DNA from: Chryseobacterium limigenitum
GTDB lineage: Bacteria > Bacteroidota > Bacteroidia > Flavobacteriales > Weeksellaceae
Length of the DNA stretch: 64,000 bases
Assembly (NCBI RefSeq): GCF_900114875.1
Contig: NZ_FPKW01000002.1
Location: 248,001-312,000, forward strand
Reading direction: 5' to 3'
A program made the position numbers and the translations under genes. The notes below the pieces were generated by a model. It was given only the letters and a program-made list of their open reading frames with translations. It searched no databases and was not told where the DNA came from. This document shows positions 20,318 to 28,470 of the stretch, one piece after another (the first letter of the stretch is position 1; every line of letters starts with the position of its first letter).

Positions 20318-20695
20318 ATGTATGAAAGAAAAATTCCTCCTAATTTAAATTGCGGTCTTGACCTGATTGGTGAAGTGCTTTATGGTAAATGGAAAATCCG
20401 TTTATTATGGTTTATCAATGAAGGTTTTTTGCGACCAAGTGAGTTGCAGAGGAAAATTCCGGATGCTTCCCGAAGAGTTTTGAATATTCAGTTGAAAGAA
20501 TTGGAAGATCATGAACTTGTTACGAAGAAAATATATCCTGTTGTTCCGCCAAAAGTTGAGTACAGTCTCACGGAATTTGGTAAAACTTTAATTCCTGTAA
20601 TTTCTGTTTTGGGTGAATGGGGTGATAAAAATGAAGAACGCCTTCGAACGGTTATTCTCAATCGGCTAGAAAATAATTCAGAAGAGATGAGCTAA
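20318..20695 (+). CDS. HxlR-family transcriptional regulator
   Basis: A 125-residue winged helix regulator of the HxlR/YodB type. The family pattern is seen from residue 12: CGLDLIGEVLYGKWKIRLLW, then the recognition helix in RRVLNIQLKELEDHELV and the wing VPPKVEYSLTEFGKTL. Some family members sense quinones or aldehydes through the N-terminal cysteine, here C12. It probably controls the divergent SDR gene. Confidence 0.88.
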   Translation: MYERKIPPNLNCGLDLIGEVLYGKWKIRLLWFINEGFLRPSELQRKIPDASRRVLNIQLKELEDHELVTKKIYPVVPPKVEYSLTEFGKTLIPVISVLGEWGDKNEERLRTVILNRLENNSEEMS

Positions 20696-20717
20696 GAAAG
20701 TACAATCAGATAAAAGC

Positions 20718-20743
20718 AAAACCTGCTTTTGTGAGCAGGTTTT
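20718..20743. terminator. Bidirectional terminator
   Basis: AAAACCTGCT at 20718-20727 pairs with AGCAGGTTTT at 20734-20743. It lies between the convergent HxlR gene and the small peptide gene and has A and T runs on the two sides. Confidence 0.75.
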
Positions 20744-20753
20744 CTGTTTTTAA

Positions 20754-20918
20754 TTAAGGGCATTGACAGTTATTGCATGTCCAGATATAACATTTTCCTG
20801 AGTCATCCCATTCGCAGCAGCGTCTTGCTCCACCAATGGCGATACCTCCTACAATTGATTTTTGTTGATCTCTTCCTAATTTTTGTGCATGTTTTAGCAC
20901 GGGATTTTTCTTGTTCAT
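20754..20918 (-). CDS. Double-glycine leader, cysteine-rich peptide (bacteriocin-like precursor)
   Basis: A 54-residue gene starting at the ATG 20916-20918. The N-terminal 25 residues read as a leader ending in KLGRDQQKSIVGG, the double-glycine type cleaved by C39-peptidase transporters. The remaining 29 residues carry six cysteines (ARRCCEWDDSGKCY, then WTCNNCQCP). Chryseobacterium genomes carry many such bacteriocin-like precursors, usually without clear activity. No transporter or modifying enzyme is adjacent. A terminator follows the stop. Whether it is secreted or disulfide-bonded is inferred. Confidence 0.7.
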   Translation of the reverse strand: MNKKNPVLKHAQKLGRDQQKSIVGGIAIGGARRCCEWDDSGKCYIWTCNNCQCP

Positions 20919-21225
20919 GATGTTGTGATTTGATGTTAATAATTAAGTTTAATTTTTTTACAAAATTATATCACTAATATATGAATTTATTTTAAATGTA
21001 AATAAAATTTTAAATATAAATTGATAATTAGCAATATGTTATGTCTAAAATTATCTTTCAAACTCTTTGATGAAAGCAATTAAATCTGTCTTTGATCCGA
21101 AAAAAATAACTAAAAACTGTAGAACTGAGATTTTGCAGGATAAAATTAAACCTTGCTTATAAAAATGCTCAAAAGTTTCCTAAATACAGACCTTTACTTA
21201 TATTTGTAGTATTGCATAAATCTTT
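20919..21225. promoter_or_regulatory. Divergent intergenic region
   Basis: This 307-bp AT-rich gap holds no gene I can support. TATATTTG at 21199-21206 is a good -7 element for the gene at 21226, with a predicted leader of about 13 nt. A -33 element is not clear. Confidence 0.45.
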
Positions 21226-22140
21226 ATGAAACTAAACATTAAAAACGAAACGGGAAGGCTGAAATCAGTAGTTTTAGGCCAGCCCAATTCAATGGGACCT
21301 GTTCCCACGCTTGAGGAAAGTTATGACGCCAAGTCATATTACTCGATCGAAAACAACATGTATCCCAAAGAAGAGGATATCATCAATGAAATGAATGCTT
21401 TTGAAGCTGTTTTGAAAAAATATGACGTAGAAGTTCTGCGTCCGAGTATCATTAAAGATTACAATCAGGTTTTCGCAAGAGATGTAGCTTTTGTGATCGA
21501 CGATAAAATGATCATTTCAAATGTGATCGCAGACAGAGCCGATGAGCAGGAAGCTTACAAAAATGTTTACGAAAAAGTAGCATGGAGAAAAATCATCAAC
21601 CTTCCGGAAACTGCTCACATTGAAGGCGGTGACGTGATCGTTTGGGACGATTTTCTTTTCATTGGAACATGTTTCAGTGAAGATTACAGAAATTATAAAA
21701 CAGCCAGAACAAATGAATACGCGATTGAAATTTTAAAAGAATATTTTCCAAAAAAGAGAATTATCGATTTAGAATTAAAGAAAAACGACAGAATTCCATA
21801 TGAAGGAATTCTGCACTTAGATTGTACATTCAACCCGATCGGGAAAGATAAATGCATCATTTACAAAAACGGTTTTGTGGATGAAAGCGATTACCGCCTG
21901 ATCATTGATATTTTCGGTGAAGAAAACTGTTTCCACGTTACAGACGAAGAAATGTTTGAAATGTTCCCGAATATTTTCTCAATCTCTCCTGAAATTGTAG
22001 TTTCAGACCAAACATTCACAAGAATGAACAATCACCTGAGAAACGAGTGGGGAATGACGGTTGAAGAAATTCCTTACAGAGAAATTTCTAAAATGGGAGG
22101 TCTTTTACGTTGTTCAACGATGCCACTTGTTAGAGAGTAG
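21226..22140 (+). CDS. Amidinotransferase/arginine deiminase-superfamily hydrolase
   Basis: A 304-residue protein of the guanidino-group modifying superfamily (DDAH, arginine deiminase, amidinotransferase). Active-site parts are visible: FARD (83-86), HIEGGDV (131-137), the catalytic histidine in HLDCTF (H197) and the nucleophile C296 in GGLLRCSTMPL. Such enzymes hydrolyse arginine-type guanidines to citrulline, or transfer the amidino group; the exact substrate cannot be read from sequence. It lies 61 bp upstream of a second enzyme of the same superfamily and heads toward polyamine genes, which suggests an arginine-related role. Confidence 0.82.
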   Translation: MKLNIKNETGRLKSVVLGQPNSMGPVPTLEESYDAKSYYSIENNMYPKEEDIINEMNAFEAVLKKYDVEVLRPSIIKDYNQVFARDVAFVIDDKMIISNVIADRADEQEAYKNVYEKVAWRKIINLPETAHIEGGDVIVWDDFLFIGTCFSEDYRNYKTARTNEYAIEILKEYFPKKRIIDLELKKNDRIPYEGILHLDCTFNPIGKDKCIIYKNGFVDESDYRLIIDIFGEENCFHVTDEEMFEMFPNIFSISPEIVVSDQTFTRMNNHLRNEWGMTVEEIPYREISKMGGLLRCSTMPLVRE

Positions 22141-22201
22141 GATTTTAGGGTTTGAGAGTTTTTTTAATCTTTCAATCTTTTAATTTTTAAATCAAAGAAA
22201 A

Positions 22202-23125
22202 ATGCAGACAACAGATACAGTATTAATGATAGAGCCGATTGCATTCGGTTACAATGCAGAAACGGCGGAAAACAATTATTTTCAGGTTGAACAGAAAGGT
22301 TCTGATATTCAATCTAAGGCTTTGGCAGAATTTAATATTTTCGTTGAGAAATTAAGAAGCAAAGGAATCAATGTGATCACTGTAAAAGACACAATAGATC
22401 CTCACACGCCGGATTCAATTTTCCCGAATAACTGGGTAAGTTTTCACAAAGACGGAAAAGTGGTTTTATATCCGATGTTCGCTTCCAACAGAAGAGTGGA
22501 AAGAAGAGAAGATATTATTGAAACGATCAAAGAACAGGGTTTTGAGGTTTCTGAAATTGATGACTGGTCTTTACCGGAAATTCAGGGTCATTTCTTAGAA
22601 GGTACGGGAAGTATGATTTTCGACCACGACAATAAACTGGCTTATGGGTCAGTTTCTTTAAGATTGGATGAAAGATTGTTCAGAGAATTTTGTGATAAAT
22701 ATGGTTTCACACCTGTTGTTTTCCATTCTTTTCAGACAGTAGGTTCGGAAAGACTTCCGATTTATCATACCAATGTTATGATGTGTGTGGCAGATAAATT
22801 CGTTGTAATTTGTCTGGACTGCATCGATAATGAATTGGAAAGAAGCAAAGTCATTGAAACGATCAAAAATTCAGGAAAAGAAATTATTGAAATCTCAGAA
22901 GGACAAATGCAGCAGTTTGCAGGAAATATGCTCCAGGTTCAAAATAAAGATGGCGAAAAATTTTTAGTGATGAGCCAGACTGCATTTAAATCTTTAAACG
23001 AAAATCAGGTTTCAGCTATTGAAAAATACTGTGAGATCATTTATTCGGATTTAAATACAATCGAGGTAAATGGAGGTGGAAGCGCACGTTGCATGCTTGC
23101 CGAAGTTTTCTTGCCAAAAAAATAA
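22202..23125 (+). CDS. ctlX: Arginine deiminase-related protein, CtlX-type citrullinase
   Basis: A 307-residue member of the same superfamily. The segments FPNNW (74-78), FLEGTGS (131-137), the histidine in IYHTNVMM (H189) and the nucleophile C297 in GGGSARCMLAE are all present and the length is normal. The CtlX type has been linked to citrulline hydrolysis to ornithine, carbon dioxide and ammonia. Paired with the upstream enzyme it could convert arginine through citrulline to ornithine, a polyamine precursor; the pairing is inference. Confidence 0.78.
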   Translation: MQTTDTVLMIEPIAFGYNAETAENNYFQVEQKGSDIQSKALAEFNIFVEKLRSKGINVITVKDTIDPHTPDSIFPNNWVSFHKDGKVVLYPMFASNRRVERREDIIETIKEQGFEVSEIDDWSLPEIQGHFLEGTGSMIFDHDNKLAYGSVSLRLDERLFREFCDKYGFTPVVFHSFQTVGSERLPIYHTNVMMCVADKFVVICLDCIDNELERSKVIETIKNSGKEIIEISEGQMQQFAGNMLQVQNKDGEKFLVMSQTAFKSLNENQVSAIEKYCEIIYSDLNTIEVNGGGSARCMLAEVFLPKK

Positions 23126-23133
23126 TATATTTG
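23126..23133 (+). promoter_or_regulatory. Possible internal promoter (-7) before speD
   Basis: TATATTTG matches the -7 consensus and starts immediately after the ctlX stop, about 17 bp before the speD start. The -33 region is not convincing, so speD may be transcribed from both this site and the upstream gene. Confidence 0.35.
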
Positions 23134-23149
23134 CGGAAAATATAAATAA

Positions 23150-23509
23150 TTGAAATCACTAAGCAATAAAGGCTTACATATTCTTCTGACTTTGGAAACA
23201 GAGTCAGAAGCTTTATTATTAGACAGCGCAGGTTTTCTGAAATACATAGAGCATATTTTAGAAACAAAAGAGGTGGAAATTGTCGGGATAACGGAGCATG
23301 TTTTTGAAAATAACAGTTTTACGTCAGCAGTTTGTCTAAAAGAATCGCATTTGTGCATTCATACCTGGCCGGAATTTAAGGAACTTACTTTCGATGTTTT
23401 TCTTTGTAATTATACACAGAATAATACGCAAAAAGTAGAACAGATTGCTGATGAGGTCATTCAGTATTTTGATGCTAAAATCATACAAAAACACAAAATT
23501 GAAAGATAA
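23150..23509 (+). CDS. speD: S-adenosylmethionine decarboxylase
   Basis: A 119-residue pyruvoyl enzyme that decarboxylates S-adenosylmethionine to the aminopropyl donor used in polyamine synthesis. The self-cleavage site is seen as KESH: cleavage before S66 (after E65) would give the pyruvoyl group. The conserved H71, WPE (73-75) and C86 (DVFLC) are present. The start is TTG at 23150; no ATG lies near, and an N-terminus starting MKSLSNKGLHIL fits. It is followed after 3 bp by the DUF4178 gene, so the two are probably co-transcribed. Confidence 0.9.
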   Translation: MKSLSNKGLHILLTLETESEALLLDSAGFLKYIEHILETKEVEIVGITEHVFENNSFTSAVCLKESHLCIHTWPEFKELTFDVFLCNYTQNNTQKVEQIADEVIQYFDAKIIQKHKIER

Positions 23510-23512
23510 AAA

Positions 23513-24973
23513 ATGCATTACATTTGTCCTATCTGTAAAACCGAAAACAAGCTCGAAACCTCATTTTCTATTGAGGAATACATTTGTATATCATGTTCCA
23601 ATCTTATTGATGTTGATAAAAATTTTTCCAGACAAATTGTAAAAAAGCCGATTGAGAATGTAGTTCTGGAAATAGGGCAAAAAGGAATCATAGATTATAT
23701 AGAATACACCGTAGTTGCTATTGTCGTTCGTAAATATGGTTCTGCCACTTATTGGCGAGAATATTATTTAAAAGATTATAAAAATAATGATGCTTTTTTA
23801 AGTGAAAGCGATGGGCATTGGGTTTTCTTACATCCGATTCATGCTGAAGATGTGAAGAAAAAGGAACGTTCCAAAGTTGTACAGCTACAAACGAGAAATT
23901 ACCGTTGGTATGAAACAACTCAGTGTACCATTCATGCTTCAGCAGGTTTTTTTGAAGATAAGCTCAATTTTAATATTGCCAGCTATAAAGAATATGTAAA
24001 TGGGACGAATATGGTTTCTGAGGAACAGTCGGGAGGTTATACTCAGTATTTTGCCGGAAAACATATTTCTAAACGTATCATTAAAAAAACATTTACAATT
24101 TCTCATATGCCAAATTATTCCGGAATTGGAATTGTTCAGCCTTATTATATCAATATAAAGCAATTGATAAATGTTCTGGGAATTGCAGCACTCTTAATTT
24201 GTTTATTACAGCTTTATGTTTATTCATCACGAACAAATACTTCTGTTTTTCAGGATACAATTAAGTTTAGAGATGTGAAAAATAAGGAAATGGTTTCTAA
24301 AAGTTTCACGCTTTCCGGAGGCTCAGCGCCTTTGAAGATCAATGCACATTCTGAAGTGGATAATTCATGGGCAAATCTTCAGCTAAGTCTTGTAAATGAA
24401 GATACAAACGAGGCTGTTTTTGCATCTAAAGACATAGAAGAATACTCCGGGTATGAGGATGGAGAAGCTTGGAGAGAAGGTAAAACTACCGAAGAATTTA
24501 ATATTTGCGGAGTTTCTCCCGGAAAATATCATCTAGTACTTTCTGCTGAATCTCAACAGTCAACAGGAGCAATATTAACTTCCGGTTCTGATACAGGTTT
24601 AACCATAACCAAAGAAGCTTCAGGGATTGTAAATGTATTGGACAACAGTACAAAACAAACTGTTTCATTTGGCGATGTAAAAACATTGGAAAAAGACTCA
24701 AGCGATATGGGAAAATTGGTAAAACAGGTTTTCCTCAATAAAAATTTAGATTCTCTTTTAAGCATAAATCCGGTCGTTCAGTCATCGCCGGCAAATGTGG
24801 TGGACGGAAGTTCAATAGATATAAATGCAACCTGGTTCCCTGTTTCCTTCTGGAATTTTGGGATTATTCTTTTACTAATGGTCATTTTCTTTATAATTTG
24901 CTACTGGGGAAGACATCTTTTCAATGTTTCAAAATGGAATAACAGTTCAAATTCACCTTATCCAAAATCTTAG
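23513..24973 (+). CDS. Zinc-ribbon DUF4178 membrane protein
   Basis: A 486-residue protein in four parts: an N-terminal zinc ribbon (C5-P-I-C8 and C25-I-S-C28), a DUF4178-type soluble region (about 50-190, LEIGQKGIIDYIEYTVVAIV and the W81-R-E-Y block), a transmembrane helix at about 219-238, a long extracytoplasmic beta-rich region (about 245-440, with FTLSGGSAPLKINAHSEV) and a second helix at 446-466. The DUF4178 family often lies beside SpeD, DUF350 and spermidine-synthase-like genes, as here. Biochemical function is unknown. The large outside part may bind a substrate or an envelope partner. Confidence 0.8.
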   Translation: MHYICPICKTENKLETSFSIEEYICISCSNLIDVDKNFSRQIVKKPIENVVLEIGQKGIIDYIEYTVVAIVVRKYGSATYWREYYLKDYKNNDAFLSESDGHWVFLHPIHAEDVKKKERSKVVQLQTRNYRWYETTQCTIHASAGFFEDKLNFNIASYKEYVNGTNMVSEEQSGGYTQYFAGKHISKRIIKKTFTISHMPNYSGIGIVQPYYINIKQLINVLGIAALLICLLQLYVYSSRTNTSVFQDTIKFRDVKNKEMVSKSFTLSGGSAPLKINAHSEVDNSWANLQLSLVNEDTNEAVFASKDIEEYSGYEDGEAWREGKTTEEFNICGVSPGKYHLVLSAESQQSTGAILTSGSDTGLTITKEASGIVNVLDNSTKQTVSFGDVKTLEKDSSDMGKLVKQVFLNKNLDSLLSINPVVQSSPANVVDGSSIDINATWFPVSFWNFGIILLLMVIFFIICYWGRHLFNVSKWNNSSNSPYPKS

Positions 24974-24976
24974 CAT

Positions 24977-25171
24977 ATGGCAAATATTTTAAACTATATA
25001 AAAGAAAATTGGCTGATCCTTTTAATAGGAAGTATATTTCTTGGCGGGTTTACTTATCTTACGTATGCGGGAAATCAGCTTTGCGATTGCGAAAAAACAG
25101 AAACCTACCGCGACGGAACTACAAGAAGCCATTCTTCCGGAAGAGGATTTTACAGATACTATCACAAATAA
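24977..25171 (+). CDS. Small single-pass membrane protein
   Basis: A 64-residue protein with one predicted helix at residues 12-32 and a short polar tail holding CDC (36-38) and Arg/His/Ser/Tyr-rich residues (TTRSHSSGRGFYRYYHK). I recognise no family. It is in tight spacing (3 bp and 12 bp) between the DUF4178 and DUF350 genes, so it is a likely part of the same complex or operon. Confidence 0.75.
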   Translation: MANILNYIKENWLILLIGSIFLGGFTYLTYAGNQLCDCEKTETYRDGTTRSHSSGRGFYRYYHK

Positions 25172-25183
25172 AAATAAACTATT

Positions 25184-25399
25184 ATGGAAAATATAAACTT
25201 TCTGCCGATTATCAATTCCGTTTTATATTCATTTCTGGGAATTATAATTTTACTGATCTGCTATTTTATTCTGGAAAAAATAACACCCGAAAAAACATGG
25301 TATGAGATTTCTCAAAACAAAAATACAGCATTGGCAATTGTTTTCGGAGCTTTCATTATCGGGATTTCTATCATCATAGGAGCAGCAATTCATGGATAG
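25184..25399 (+). CDS. DUF350 membrane protein
   Basis: A 71-residue protein with two predicted helices (about 12-31 and 49-70) and the DUF350-like linker ITPEKTWYEISQNKN followed by an A-I-V-F-G-A start of the second helix. DUF350 proteins usually have this unit once or twice; this is a single-unit form and so may oligomerise. The last 8 bp overlap the next gene, supporting coupled translation. Confidence 0.78.
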   Translation: MENINFLPIINSVLYSFLGIIILLICYFILEKITPEKTWYEISQNKNTALAIVFGAFIIGISIIIGAAIHG

Positions 25400-26906
25400 A
25401 AAACGACTGTCCTTAGAAATTCTTCTCTTATCATCAGTTTTTGTAATCGCAACCTGCGGACTTATTTACGAGTTGGTTGCGGGAGCCTTGGCTAGTTATC
25501 TCTTGGGAGATTCTGTAAAACAGTTTTCTTTCATTATCGGGGTATATCTTTTTTCGATGGGCGTTGGTTCTTATTTAGCTAAATTTATCAAAGGAAGCTT
25601 AATAGATAAATTCATAGAAATTGAGATCCTTGTCGGTATTGTCGGCGGAATAAGTTCTGTGGTGCTTTTCCTTTTATTCAATACAGTTGGGCATTTTGAG
25701 TGGGCTTTATACCTGTTTGTTTTTTCAACGGGATGTTTAGTTGGTCTGGAAATTCCTTTGCTGATGAATATTCTGAAAGATAAAGTTCAGTTTAAAGATT
25801 TAGTTTCCAATGTTTTTGCATTTGATTATGTTGGGGCTTTATTGGCTTCAATCCTTTTTCCATTGGTTTTAATTCCGAATCTGGGAATCATTAAAACACC
25901 ATTGTTTTTTGGCTTAATTAATATTTCTATCGCTATTTTTCTCTGTTTTTATTTGAAAAATGATTTGGTAAAGCCTTTTTCATTAAAAATAAAATCGATA
26001 GGAGCTTTTTTATTATTGCTTGTTTTATTTATATTTTCAGATAAAATTTTAGCCTTTTCTGAAGAGAAATTATACGGTGAAAACATCGTTTATGCTAATA
26101 ATTCGCCCTACCAAAGGATTGTTTTGACGAGAAACAGTAATGAATTTCGATTATATTTAAACAATAACTTGCAGTTTTCATCGACAGACGAATACCGTTA
26201 TCATGAAGCGTTAGTTCATCCTGCAATGTCTATGGCAAAGAAGGTTGATCATGTTTTGATTTTAGGTGGTGGAGATGGTTTTGCAGTCCGCGAAGTATTA
26301 AAATACAAAGATGTAAAAGATATTACACTCGTTGATCTGGACGGAGAAATGACCCAATTTTTCAAGGACAATGAAACTATGAAAAAGTTGAATCAAAGCT
26401 CACTTTCCAATCCAAAATTGAAAGTTATTAACATGGATGCTTATGTTTGGGTAAAAAATTCAACTCAAAAATATGATGTCATTATTATCGACTTTCCGGA
26501 TCCGTCCAATTACAGTTTAGGAAAATTATACTCGTTACAGTTTTATAAAGAATTAAAAAATCTGACGACCCAAAATACAAGAATTGTTGTACAGACAACA
26601 TCACCTTATTTTGCTCCGAAGTCTTTCTGGTGCATTCAGAAAACATTGAATCAGATATTTCCTTTTGTTCAGGCCTATCATACGTATGTTCCGTCTTTTG
26701 GGGAATGGGGATATTGTATGGCCTCAAATGATTCAATTAATAATCATGTGATGAGAAAACTTCCGGGTTTAAGGTTTTATGATTATAATTTTTCGCAGAT
26801 GAGCTATTTCAGTAAAGATATGATGGCGAAAGAGGTGGAGGTTAACAGATTGGATAATCAAATCTTAGTAAGATATTTTGATGAAGAGTGGGGAAAAGTA
26901 CAATAG
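25392..26906 (+). CDS. Membrane-fused spermidine synthase-like aminopropyltransferase
   Basis: A 504-residue protein: about seven predicted membrane helices in residues 8-220, then a soluble polyamine-synthase (SAM-methyltransferase fold) domain. The domain has YHEAL (270-274), the nucleotide motif GGGDG (292-296), VDLDG (314-318) and DFPDPS (367-372) in place of the usual D-S-T-D-P; the last Asp (D370) is the usual amine-activating position. This suggests transfer of an aminopropyl group from decarboxylated SAM, made by the nearby SpeD, to an amine or a membrane acceptor. The acceptor is unknown. The gene overlaps its neighbours at both ends. Confidence 0.82.
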   Translation: MDRKRLSLEILLLSSVFVIATCGLIYELVAGALASYLLGDSVKQFSFIIGVYLFSMGVGSYLAKFIKGSLIDKFIEIEILVGIVGGISSVVLFLLFNTVGHFEWALYLFVFSTGCLVGLEIPLLMNILKDKVQFKDLVSNVFAFDYVGALLASILFPLVLIPNLGIIKTPLFFGLINISIAIFLCFYLKNDLVKPFSLKIKSIGAFLLLLVLFIFSDKILAFSEEKLYGENIVYANNSPYQRIVLTRNSNEFRLYLNNNLQFSSTDEYRYHEALVHPAMSMAKKVDHVLILGGGDGFAVREVLKYKDVKDITLVDLDGEMTQFFKDNETMKKLNQSSLSNPKLKVINMDAYVWVKNSTQKYDVIIIDFPDPSNYSLGKLYSLQFYKELKNLTTQNTRIVVQTTSPYFAPKSFWCIQKTLNQIFPFVQAYHTYVPSFGEWGYCMASNDSINNHVMRKLPGLRFYDYNFSQMSYFSKDMMAKEVEVNRLDNQILVRYFDEEWGKVQ

Positions 26907-28470
26907 AAAAGAGTTTCTGACAACCCTTTTTTGGGGTGGAATCGCGCTGTCCTTTTTACAGTATTGCGAAAAGAAAACAAAATCATTTTTACTTAAAATT
27001 ACCGGAACAAACTCTGTTTTAGGGCACCGTTTATGGGCAAAAGATTTCCCTAAACCTTCGGAAGAAATTAAAATTAAATTTTTAATTGTCGGTGGCGGAA
27101 TTTCCGGGCTGTCGGCTTGTCGATTTTTTAGCAAAAACAATGAAAATGATTATCTCTTACTGGAAATGGAAAATCATTTAGGCGGAAATTCATCAAACGG
27201 AGAAAATAAATTTTCAAAATTCCCTTTAGGCGCTCACTATTTACCGTTACCTAATAAAGAAAATATAGAGATCATCGAATTTTTGAAAGAAATTGGAATT
27301 TATCAGGGAGATGATGAAAATGGTGAACCGATTTTAGATGAATATCAAATGACTTTTCCACAGCAGGAAAGATTATTCTATAAAAATTCTTGGCAAAATG
27401 ATATTGTTCCCCAAAAAGGAATTTCCACAGAAACTCAAGAGGAATTTGACCGGTTTTTTAAAATGATGGATGATTTTCGTGAGAAAAAAGACTCCAAAGG
27501 AAATTATTACTTTGCCATTCCGGTTGAAGATTCCAGTTTTGAAGAACCTGATTTTGTGCAAATGGAAAAAATGCGATTTAAAAGTTTTCTCGCTACCCAT
27601 AATTTTAAATCAGAAGAGCTTCTTTGGCTGCTCGATTATTCCTGTCGGGATGATTACGGTTTGGGAATCGACTATGTTTCGGCTTGGGCGGGAATCCATT
27701 ATTTTGCAGGGAGAAAAAACAATTGGAGCAAAACATATAAAGATCAGGTTTTCACCTGGCCGGAGGGAAATGCAAGATTATCCGAGCACCTTTCAAAATG
27801 TACAAAGGATAAAAATTTAGTTGATCATTTGGTTTTTGATGTAAAATTTAATGAAAATCATGTTGAGGTTTTAAGTTTCGATAACAATCAGAAAAAAACA
27901 AAAAAAATTATCGCTGAAAAAGTTCTTTTTGCAACGCCACAATTTGTCAATGAAAGGATTTTTAACAATAAAAGAGCTGAAAACTTCAATTATGTTCCGT
28001 GGTTTTTAACGACGATCACGCTTAAAAATGAATTTGGAGGCGACAATGAACTGGCTTGGGATAATGTGATTTACGGTTCGGATGGTTTGGGTTATATTTA
28101 TGATCAGCATCAAAATATTGGTCAAAATGTTGGCGAAAAAGTGATCACTTATTACAGAAGTTTTTCTACTGATAATTGTAAAAAAGCCAGAAGAAAATTA
28201 TATTCGATGAAGGAAGCTGAACTTAAAGATTTAGTTTTAAATGATCTTAAAAAAGCACATCCTTTGATCGATGAATATATTATTGAAATGCAATTTCACA
28301 AAATCGGACATGCGATGATTGCTCCGGTTCCTAATCAGATTTTTGGAAACTCTGCAGCAAAACAACCGATTGATAATAAAATTTTCTTCGCTCATTCAGA
28401 CTTATCAGGAATTTCAATTTTTGAAGAAGCCTTTTATCAGGGCTGGAGAACTGCAAAAAAGATGTTATGA
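26881..28470 (+). CDS. Membrane-anchored FAD-dependent amine-oxidase-like oxidoreductase
   Basis: A 529-residue flavoprotein read from the ATG at 26881 (a TTG one codon before is not needed). Residues 14-30 are a hydrophobic segment after RKEF, Tat- or anchor-like. The FAD motif GGGISG is at 71-76, E95 follows at the end of the second strand, and GGNSS (101-105) fits the amine-oxidase or NAD(P)-binding protoporphyrinogen-oxidase-like family. The substrate is unknown; context suggests oxidation of a polyamine product. The start overlaps the previous gene by 26 bp and the stop overlaps the next start by 4 bp. Confidence 0.8.
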   Translation: MKSGEKYNRKEFLTTLFWGGIALSFLQYCEKKTKSFLLKITGTNSVLGHRLWAKDFPKPSEEIKIKFLIVGGGISGLSACRFFSKNNENDYLLLEMENHLGGNSSNGENKFSKFPLGAHYLPLPNKENIEIIEFLKEIGIYQGDDENGEPILDEYQMTFPQQERLFYKNSWQNDIVPQKGISTETQEEFDRFFKMMDDFREKKDSKGNYYFAIPVEDSSFEEPDFVQMEKMRFKSFLATHNFKSEELLWLLDYSCRDDYGLGIDYVSAWAGIHYFAGRKNNWSKTYKDQVFTWPEGNARLSEHLSKCTKDKNLVDHLVFDVKFNENHVEVLSFDNNQKKTKKIIAEKVLFATPQFVNERIFNNKRAENFNYVPWFLTTITLKNEFGGDNELAWDNVIYGSDGLGYIYDQHQNIGQNVGEKVITYYRSFSTDNCKKARRKLYSMKEAELKDLVLNDLKKAHPLIDEYIIEMQFHKIGHAMIAPVPNQIFGNSAAKQPIDNKIFFAHSDLSGISIFEEAFYQGWRTAKKML

